DNA of 13,493 bases from an uncultured Mycoplasmatota bacterium (lineage in GTDB: Bacteria; Bacillota_I; Bacilli_A; RF39; UBA660): NCBI GenBank assembly GCA_948437815.1, contig CAOJKG010000022.1, forward strand, positions 1 to 13,493, given 5' to 3'. This document shows, in pieces, positions 1 through 5,852 of the stretch. Every line of letters starts with the position of its first letter. The stretch's first letter is position 1. The position numbers and the translations under genes are program-made. The notes under the pieces are model-generated. The model saw nothing but the letters and a program-made list of their open reading frames with translations. It did not search any database and had not been told where the DNA came from.

Positions 1-70
1 AATTATTTTATCATATAATTCTCTTTTTGTCTTTAATTTTAGATAATTATTTTTAGTTTTTAAGCCTATC

Positions 71-613
71 TTAGTATATTTTTATTTCTGTTATTAAATA
101 GTCTAGGCTTATATCTGTTTTATCGCTTTTTATTTCTTTAGTTATTTGTTCTTCATAACATAAACCTATTTTTTTAATGTTAGTATTACTTAAATATTTG
201 TCATAATAACCTTTGCCATAGCCAATTCGATTCTTATTTTTATCAAAACATATTCCTGGAATAATCATTAAATCTATTTCTTCTTTTTTTATAGGTTTTT
301 TATTTTTTACTTTCGGTTCTTTAATATTAAATGCTCCTATTTCTAAATCTTTTAAACATTTGATCTCATAAAAGTCCATAGTATTATCTTTGTTTATTTT
401 AGGTAAAACTACTTTTTTATTCTCTAAACTTATTTTAATTAATTCTTTTGTTTCTACTTCTGATGAAATATTACTATATAAAGCGATAACTTTACTTTTT
501 TGATACTCTTTTGTATTTATTAATCTCTTAATTATTTCACTACTTTTTTTATCTCTGTTATTAATGTTATCTCGAATTATTTTGAATTTCTTTCTTAATT
601 CTTCTTTATTCAT
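71..613 (-). CDS. 5-formyltetrahydrofolate cyclo-ligase (MTHFS family)
   Basis: Predicted to convert 5-formyl-THF to 5,10-methenyl-THF using ATP, a cytoplasmic folate one-carbon step. The 180-residue length is usual for the family. The N-terminal helix (MNKEELRKKF) and the C-terminal signature around residues 117-140 support the call: MIIPG, then FD, then RIGYGKGYYDKYL, the glycine/tyrosine-rich ATP/folate loop. EVET near residue 52 also fits. The start is placed at ATG 613. A TTG four codons upstream (625) is in frame, but GAGG lies 6 nt before ATG 613 and overlaps that TTG. The first bases overlap the end of the CDF transporter gene by 8 nt, so translation is probably coupled to it. The same family is often annotated ygfA or fau; I give no symbol because naming varies. 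Confidence 0.93.
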   Translation of the reverse strand: MNKEELRKKFKIIRDNINNRDKKSSEIIKRLINTKEYQKSKVIALYSNISSEVETKELIKISLENKKVVLPKINKDNTMDFYEIKCLKDLEIGAFNIKEPKVKNKKPIKKEEIDLMIIPGICFDKNKNRIGYGKGYYDKYLSNTNIKKIGLCYEEQITKEIKSDKTDISLDYLITEIKIY

Positions 614-1481
614 TATTAACCTCAATAGGATTTACATGAATTATAGTTTTGTATATTTTACGATATTTATTAACAATTTCTGTTTCTAAAGTATCTGCGA
701 TATTATGTGATTCAAAAGTACTTAAATTACCATCAACATCTATTGTTAGTATTGCTATATATTTATAACCAGTTGCTATAGTATAAAAATCACTTACTTT
801 TCTCACATTTTTATTACTTAATATATAATTTATTATTTTGTCTTTTTCTTCTTTTTCAATAGATATATCCATTAGTATTTTATAACTTTCAATAAATATC
901 TCAATACCACTATACATTATATATAGAGAAATAATTGCTCCAATTATTCCATCAAAATAGTAAAATCCATATTTGCCTAAGATACATGATATTAAAGTAC
1001 CTGTTGTTAATATCATATCATTTCGATGGTCTTTCATACTAGCTTTAATTAAAATATTTGAATGTTTCTTGTACTCTTTCTTGCAATAGCAATATAAAAT
1101 AAATTTAATTATAATTGTTATTATACATACTAATATTAGATAATATGAGAATATAAATTCATTTTTAATTATAATAGATGTAATGGATGTAATTAATATT
1201 TTACCTGCTATTATAATCATAAATATGCTTATTAATAAAGAAAATATATATTCAGCTTTACCATGGCCAAAATTATGATTGTCGTCTTTGGGTATACTAG
1301 CTATTTTATTGCCAATTGATGTCATTAGAGATGAAAATATATCACCTGCAGAATTTATGGCATCTGCTAACATAGCTTCACTATGGCTAAATAATGCGAC
1401 TATTACCTTAATTATAAATAAAAAGATATTGCCAATAATTCCTAATAATCCTACTTTTTTTGTACTTTCATATCTATTCAT
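606..1481 (-). CDS. Cation diffusion facilitator (CDF) family metal transporter
   Basis: Membrane divalent-metal/proton antiporter, 291 residues, the usual CDF length. Hydrophobic segments lie at about 11-32, 44-58, 78-104, 110-132, 155-170 and 176-198, followed by a hydrophilic cytoplasmic domain (about 205-291). Family signatures are HSEAMLADAINSAGD (residues 33-47), the loop NFGHGKAE (70-77) and DHRND (151-155). The expected metal ligands in TM2 read N43-xxx-D47 and in TM5 D151-xxx-D155, rather than the HxxxD typical of zinc exporters. This hints at manganese, but substrate cannot be settled from sequence. ATG 1481 follows AAGGAAG by about 7 nt. It is first in a two-gene unit with the overlapping folate cyclo-ligase gene; no functional link between them is evident. 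Confidence 0.9.
   Translation of the reverse strand: MNRYESTKKVGLLGIIGNIFLFIIKVIVALFSHSEAMLADAINSAGDIFSSLMTSIGNKIASIPKDDNHNFGHGKAEYIFSLLISIFMIIIAGKILITSITSIIIKNEFIFSYYLILVCIITIIIKFILYCYCKKEYKKHSNILIKASMKDHRNDMILTTGTLISCILGKYGFYYFDGIIGAIISLYIMYSGIEIFIESYKILMDISIEKEEKDKIINYILSNKNVRKVSDFYTIATGYKYIAILTIDVDGNLSTFESHNIADTLETEIVNKYRKIYKTIIHVNPIEVNNE
620..623 (-). promoter_or_regulatory. Shine-Dalgarno deciding the cyclo-ligase start
   Basis: GAGG sits 6 nt upstream of ATG 613 on the minus strand, inside the last codons of the upstream transporter gene. It overlaps the alternative in-frame TTG at 625, which argues against that TTG being the start. Confidence 0.6.
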
Positions 1482-1506
1482 TTAATCACTTCCTTAGTGT
1501 TATTAC

Positions 1507-1535
1507 ATTATATCAAATATTTTATTTATTGGATA
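1507..1535 (-). promoter_or_regulatory. Probable sigma-A promoter for the CDF/cyclo-ligase unit
   Basis: On the minus strand the -10 is TATAAT (1507-1512), with a 17-nt spacer and a weak -35 TATCCA (1530-1535). It lies 26 nt from the CDF start codon and downstream of the terminator at 1589-1615. A second TATAAT (1535-1540) has a poorer -35. Confidence 0.5.
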
Positions 1536-1588
1536 TTATAAACGCTTAATTTTTAAAGATATAAAGTTTTATATATTCATTTAATAAC

Positions 1589-1615
1589 AAAAAAAGAGAA
1601 TAATTCCTTATCCTC
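1589..1615 (-). terminator. Rho-independent terminator of the SDR-to-thioredoxin operon
   Basis: Read on the minus strand: GAGGATAA, loop GGAA (a GNRA-type tetraloop), TTATTCTC, then seven Ts. The stem is 8 bp with one G-T pair. It begins about 22 nt after the stop codon of the thioredoxin-domain gene and separates that operon from the CDF unit. Confidence 0.85.
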
Positions 1616-1637
1616 CTCTAGTTCATTTATCTTTTGT

Positions 1638-3536
1638 TTATTTATATTTTTCTACTATTTTAGTAATATCTTCTGCTTCTTTAAAACCTATAAAACCATC
1701 GACCATTTTACCATCTTTGATAACAACTACTGTTGGTGAAAGTTTACTATTTTTTAGTAATTCACCATAAGTTGCTTCTTTCTCTTCATAGATTATTTTT
1801 ATATCTAATTTAGAATATAACTTATCAAAAGTATTACTACTGTTAAGTGATGTATTATATATGTTTATATTCATAGTTTTAACAAGACTATCTAGTTCAA
1901 CTTCTAAATTGCGACATGGCTCACAAGGAACACTATCAAAATATAAAATATGTAAACCTTTTTTATCAAATAAACTTAATGCTTCTTCTTCATTTATTTT
2001 TTTAATAACGTTTAATGGTGTGTCATTAAAAACATCTAATGATATTCTTGCACTAACAAAACTAATCGGTTCATACATTCCTGGTTTTTCTTCATACATA
2101 TGAAGCTTATTATTAACTTTGTCAATAGCGAAACTCGCCTCTTTAATTAAATTATGATAATCTCTTTTTTCTTCACAATTTTCATCTTCAGAAAAATAAC
2201 ATGTATCATAACCAGCGAAATCATTTCCATCTTTTTTTAACTCTTGCATTATGTATTCATATAATTTTGTTTCAAAGTTAGGTATCTCTTTTGTTGGATT
2301 ATCACTTAAATAACTTATTTTTTTGTTTTTATCTATTAACATATTTACAGCATTTATTGTTTTTGTATTTATTTCTTTAGCTTCATTAAAGCCTAAATGA
2401 TATTTGATAAAATCTTCTTTTTTATATTCTTTTTTAGTAATCTGATAATATACTTGATAATCATTTGCTGTATGATAATATATATCAGCGTTTATATAAA
2501 TATAAGCATAATTATTTCCTTCTGTGTCTAATTTTTCTTTTTTTAATATTTCTTTTTCTAATAAATTAATATAATCTTTTAAATTAAGTTCTGTTATTTC
2601 TTTAGAAATATAATTGTAGTCAGGGTCTATATTATTTTGATTATTAATTCTAAAGTTTACATATGTTTTATCATTTATAAAATGACCAGCATCAGCATAA
2701 TTATTATTATCTTTTTCTAATAATTCATATATTTTATCAGCACAATTATTTGGTTCACAATAATCAGTTATATTTTTTTCATATATACTATTATCTAAAT
2801 AACGATCATATATAGTTATATCATTAAAGAAATCATAATACTCTAAATAAATTCCACTAAATTCATCTTCCTTACTTTCATAGGTTAGAACAACATTCTT
2901 AGTATTAACACTTAAGATATAATCATTATTTTTAATTTTTTGGAGATTTTCAGCGATGGTATTTTCAATATTGTTATCATATTCAGAATCATTATCTTCA
3001 GGGCTACAAATTCCCCACATACAAGTACTATTATAACTACTTTTTACTATAAAACTATATATATCAGAATCTTTATTGAATAGTTCTTCTATTGTTATTT
3101 CTTCACCAGTCTTTAAATTGACATTTACTGTTTCTATGGCACAACTTATACTTAAAACATTTGATACATTTGTATTGATGTGACAATTGTTACCAAATTC
3201 GCTTTCTTTAACTGTTAGAACAGATAATTTTTCATTAACTTTATTTTCAATTTCTTTATCTTTTAAACCACTTATTTTAACCTTACCTTTTGTAAAATTT
3301 ATTTCAATAGGATTTATAGGATATTTTTTAAATATATCAATTGTATCACTTTCAGAAACTTCTTTAAAAGTTAAAAATGGCTTTATCTCTTCTTCTTTAG
3401 GAGTGTTAGTAACTCCATTCTTATCAACATTTCCTTTATGTTTATAGATAGCAAAAGCTGTACCTAGAATACCTAATATTACCACTAAGGCTAAAATACT
3501 ATAAAAGATAATATTATTTCTTTTTGATTGGGACAT
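1638..3536 (-). CDS. Membrane-anchored protein with C-terminal thioredoxin-like domain
   Basis: 632 residues, probably on the outer face of the membrane. One hydrophobic segment (about 9-31) follows a short basic N-terminus, then a charged linker (32-52). Residues about 75-160 contain ISGLKDKEIENKVNEKL and a later NLKTGEEITIEELF, a pattern I associate with the PdaC/RsiV-type extracellular domains (DUF4163/DUF3298); that assignment is tentative. The middle (about 240-480) is not recognised. Residues about 515-632 look like a thioredoxin fold: CEPC active site at 538-541 and a likely cis-proline in SPTVVVIKDGK (600-610). All ten cysteines occur as close pairs (118/132, 172/177, 260/265, 446/454, 538/541), as expected for an exported disulfide-bonded protein. 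GGAGG lies 6 nt before ATG 3536. The gene overlaps the upstream binding-protein gene by 23 nt and is last in its operon. A disulfide reductase/oxidase role is inferred only from CEPC. Confidence 0.8.
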   Translation of the reverse strand: MSQSKRNNIIFYSILALVVILGILGTAFAIYKHKGNVDKNGVTNTPKEEEIKPFLTFKEVSESDTIDIFKKYPINPIEINFTKGKVKISGLKDKEIENKVNEKLSVLTVKESEFGNNCHINTNVSNVLSISCAIETVNVNLKTGEEITIEELFNKDSDIYSFIVKSSYNSTCMWGICSPEDNDSEYDNNIENTIAENLQKIKNNDYILSVNTKNVVLTYESKEDEFSGIYLEYYDFFNDITIYDRYLDNSIYEKNITDYCEPNNCADKIYELLEKDNNNYADAGHFINDKTYVNFRINNQNNIDPDYNYISKEITELNLKDYINLLEKEILKKEKLDTEGNNYAYIYINADIYYHTANDYQVYYQITKKEYKKEDFIKYHLGFNEAKEINTKTINAVNMLIDKNKKISYLSDNPTKEIPNFETKLYEYIMQELKKDGNDFAGYDTCYFSEDENCEEKRDYHNLIKEASFAIDKVNNKLHMYEEKPGMYEPISFVSARISLDVFNDTPLNVIKKINEEEALSLFDKKGLHILYFDSVPCEPCRNLEVELDSLVKTMNINIYNTSLNSSNTFDKLYSKLDIKIIYEEKEATYGELLKNSKLSPTVVVIKDGKMVDGFIGFKEAEDITKIVEKYK

Positions 3537-4452
3537 AACCTGCCTCCCTTGCTACTTTAGCTCCTTCATTTGATAATAATGCTTCTTTAAATTCTAATGT
3601 TTTTTTACTTGCATCTTTTCTTGTTACAATATAATATGCTGTCATTAATGGATATGTCTCATTTTCTATAGTTTCATATGTTGGTTTAACTCCATTAATA
3701 CCTAAAAATTTGATATTTGGTGTGCGATACATTATATTAGCATAATAATAGTAAGAATAGCCTAATCCATCTATATTGTTATCATAGTTGGCTACGGCAT
3801 CAATTATTCCTCCCATAGTTGCTACTAATTCAGTTGTCGTTGGTTCTCTTAATGGTACCCCTTTCATAACAAGCGATAACATTCCTGTTTGGGAACCTGA
3901 ATTAACTGGTCTTTGATATGGTATTATTCTTGATTTATTTCCTCCAACTTCATCCCAATTATTTATTTTTCCAGAATATATATCAATAACATTCTCTAAT
4001 TTTAAATTATCTACTGGGTTTTTGGTGTTGGCAAAAAAGACAAAGCCTTCATTGACTACTTTTGTTACTTCAAGTTCAACATTCTTTTCTTTGGCTAAAG
4101 CTAATTCTTCGGCGCTCGGTTCTGTAACAACTATTAAGTCTGTTTCCCCATTAATTAACTTAACATAGCCTGGATGTGTATTAGTATAATTTTCTTTTAC
4201 TTCATTTAAAAAGTCTTCATCTCCAAAATATTTAGCATACGCATTCATTAATGGTTGAGTTGCTAATGATGCATCTACTCTTAATTTACTATTTGCAAAT
4301 TTGCCTTTTAAATCTTCAGTAACTGGTAGTTCTTCTTGAGGTTTCTTATCAGGTACTTTTGGCTCTTCCTTGGTAAAATGTTTATATGCAAAAAAACAAC
4401 TTGGTGCTAGTATTAATAATACTATTATTGATATAATAACTTTCTTTTTCAT
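3514..4452 (-). CDS. PstS-like periplasmic-type (phosphate family) substrate-binding protein
   Basis: 312 residues with a basic N-terminus and hydrophobic segment (5-23), then a lysine/proline/glutamate linker and a PBP-like domain from about residue 55. Family-like stretches are RVDASLATQPLMNAY (58-72), ETDLIVVTEPS (103-113), the ENVIDIYSGKINNWDEVGG block (153-171) and NSGSQTGM (184-191), corresponding to the SGT-type anion-binding loop of PstS proteins. The C-terminus (YPLMTAYYIVTRK) also fits. Cys19 lies at the end of the hydrophobic stretch, but APSC is not a standard lipobox, so lipid anchoring is uncertain. No PstC, PstA or PstB permease/ATPase gene is nearby. The ligand could be phosphate or another small oxyanion. 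The ribosome site is weak (GAGAG); the nitroreductase stop is 22 nt upstream and the downstream gene overlaps its end. Confidence 0.85.
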   Translation of the reverse strand: MKKKVIISIIVLLILAPSCFFAYKHFTKEEPKVPDKKPQEELPVTEDLKGKFANSKLRVDASLATQPLMNAYAKYFGDEDFLNEVKENYTNTHPGYVKLINGETDLIVVTEPSAEELALAKEKNVELEVTKVVNEGFVFFANTKNPVDNLKLENVIDIYSGKINNWDEVGGNKSRIIPYQRPVNSGSQTGMLSLVMKGVPLREPTTTELVATMGGIIDAVANYDNNIDGLGYSYYYYANIMYRTPNIKFLGINGVKPTYETIENETYPLMTAYYIVTRKDASKKTLEFKEALLSNEGAKVAREAGYVPIKKK

Positions 4453-4474
4453 ACTTCAAACTCTCTTTCTTTTT

Positions 4475-4987
4475 TTATCTCCACTCACTAACACTATCTA
4501 GTTCTTTTCTTGGTCGTGGTTTGGGTTTAGCATCACTATATCCTAAGGCTAGAGTTGCTATTAACGTTTTATCAGTGTTTAATAATTCTTTTAATTCTTC
4601 TTCTATCTTTAAAGTATATCCGATCCATAAACTCGATATGTTTAAATCTGTTGCTTTTAATATCATATTTTCGATACATGCTCCAACTGACTGAACATCT
4701 AAAATTGTATTTTCAATATCAGCATATATCATTATGATTGTATCACTAGTTTTTATAACTTCACTAGTTAAACTGGCCTCAGGAAGCCACCCTTCTAATA
4801 ATTTTCCTATTTCATTTTTTAAAGCTTTATCCTCTTTTATAACTATAAAATGCCATGGTTGACGATTTTTGGCAGATGGCGCTAAAATACCACACTCTAA
4901 TATTTTTTCTATATCCCTTTTTTCTATTTCTTTTTCATTGTAATGCCTTATGCTTCGACGATTTTTTATCACAGTCTCTAATTCCAT
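4475..4987 (-). CDS. Nitroreductase-family FMN oxidoreductase
   Basis: 170-residue cytoplasmic flavoprotein, likely a dimer binding FMN and reducing a substrate with NAD(P)H. Family features in order are RRSIRHY (10-16, FMN phosphate contact), APSAKNRQPW (36-45), ENMILKATDLNISSLWIG (106-123) and LALGYSDAKPKPRPRK (146-161). The length is at the short end, as for minimal nitroreductases of Bacillota. The substrate is unknown; family members act on nitroaromatics, quinones or flavins. ATG 4987 is only 3 nt after the SDR stop codon and has no clear Shine-Dalgarno, so it probably depends on translational coupling to the SDR gene. Confidence 0.92.
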   Translation of the reverse strand: MELETVIKNRRSIRHYNEKEIEKRDIEKILECGILAPSAKNRQPWHFIVIKEDKALKNEIGKLLEGWLPEASLTSEVIKTSDTIIMIYADIENTILDVQSVGACIENMILKATDLNISSLWIGYTLKIEEELKELLNTDKTLIATLALGYSDAKPKPRPRKELDSVSEWR

Positions 4988-4990
4988 ATT

Positions 4991-5782
4991 CTATACGCCC
5001 ATTGAAGAAGTCTCTGGTAAAGTGGACCCTCCATCAATTACTATTCCTTGTCCTGTTATATAACTTGCTTCATCACTTCCTAGGAAAGCTGCTAACTCAC
5101 CTATTTCTTTAGGGTCTGCTAGTCTACCCATTGGTATAGAGGCTGCTATATCTTCGACAACAGAATTAGGATTTTCCTCGTTTGATAATATCGCCATATT
5201 GTCTACTAAAGGTGTTTTAACATAACCTGGCATAATTGCATTTACTCTAATATTGTTAGTAACTACTTCCATCGCTAAACTTTTAGTAAAACCTAATACT
5301 GCCGCTTTACTCGTGGCATATGCTACTTCTCCACTATCTGCGACCATCGGGCCTGTTACACTTGATAAATTAACTATTGCTCCTTTACCAGTTTTCTTAA
5401 TTAATGGTAAAAATACTTTGGTTACATTCCATGTGCCATTGATATTGATATCAAAATGGAAATCTCTAGTATTATCATCCATATCTTCAAAAGTAGTGAG
5501 TTTACATACACCAGCATTATTTACTAAAATATCAATGTGGCCATATCTACTTTCAATTTCTTTGGCACAAGCTTCTAATACTTCTTTGTTTCTAATATCA
5601 ACAATAAAGCCATTAATTTTATTAGGATACTTCGCATTTAGTTCTGTTAGCGTATTTGTTAATGCTTCATTGTAATCTAATATTATGACACTCGCACCAT
5701 ATTTTAGATATACTTCTACAATACCTTTTCCGATACCCATTGCCCCACCAGTTATTACTGCTATCTTATTCTCTAGTTTCAT
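4991..5782 (-). CDS. ucpA: UcpA-like short-chain dehydrogenase/reductase (SDR)
   Basis: 263-residue classical SDR. Visible motifs are the Rossmann glycine loop TGGAMGIG (11-18), Asp36 at the end of strand 2 (favouring NAD(H)), NNAG (88-91), Asn115, catalytic Ser141 and Tyr155-xxx-Lys159, and the C-terminal VIDGGSTLPETSSMGV. Length, the VNNAGVC and DFHFDINI stretches, and the GGSTLPET tail resemble, from memory, E. coli UcpA, whose physiological substrate is not firmly established (a furfural-tolerance role has been reported). The symbol therefore marks resemblance only. It is first in a four-gene operon: AGGAGG stands 5 nt before ATG 5782, with an extended -10 just upstream. Pairing with a nitroreductase suggests reductive handling of carbonyl or nitro compounds, which is an inference. 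Confidence 0.85.
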   Translation of the reverse strand: MKLENKIAVITGGAMGIGKGIVEVYLKYGASVIILDYNEALTNTLTELNAKYPNKINGFIVDIRNKEVLEACAKEIESRYGHIDILVNNAGVCKLTTFEDMDDNTRDFHFDININGTWNVTKVFLPLIKKTGKGAIVNLSSVTGPMVADSGEVAYATSKAAVLGFTKSLAMEVVTNNIRVNAIMPGYVKTPLVDNMAILSNEENPNSVVEDIAASIPMGRLADPKEIGELAAFLGSDEASYITGQGIVIDGGSTLPETSSMGV

Positions 5783-5802
5783 ATAATCCTCCTATTATTT
5801 AT

Positions 5803-5811
5803 AGTATACCA
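5803..5811 (-). promoter_or_regulatory. Extended -10 promoter of the SDR operon
   Basis: Minus strand TGGTATACT (extended -10, TATACT at 5803-5808) lies 20 nt from the SDR start codon. The -35 position falls in the leuS terminator and does not match consensus, so the TG extension probably carries recognition. Confidence 0.5.
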
Positions 5812-5821
5812 CTTATTAAAT

Positions 5822-5846
5822 AAAAAAGCAGAGATTTTTCTCTACT
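5822..5846 (-). terminator. Rho-independent terminator of leuS
   Basis: Minus strand AGTAGAGA, loop AAAA, TCTCTGCT, then a T run broken by one A. The stem is 8 bp with one T-G pair. It begins 6 nt after the leuS stop codon and directly precedes the SDR promoter. Confidence 0.88.
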
Positions 5847-5852
5847 TTATTT

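Noticed and set aside
5..33. Minus-strand promoter for a gene beyond the left edge (AAGACA-17-TAAAAT with TG)
   Set aside because: The -35 is weak, the region is very AT-rich, and no downstream gene is in the window to support it.
62..110. Inverted repeat AAGCCTA / TAGGCTT around the end of the cyclo-ligase gene
   Set aside because: The arms are only 7 bp, about 35 nt apart, and followed on the minus strand by As rather than Ts, so it is not a convincing terminator.
4393..4452. Lipoprotein signal peptide on the binding protein
   Set aside because: Cys19 ends a hydrophobic stretch, but the preceding residues APS do not fit the usual lipobox (L-[ASTVI]-[GAS]-C), so an uncleaved anchor is equally likely.
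5253..5675. Long plus-strand open frames opposite the SDR, leuS and surface-protein genes
   Set aside because: They are antisense shadows of well-supported genes, lack ribosome sites and show no recognisable motifs.
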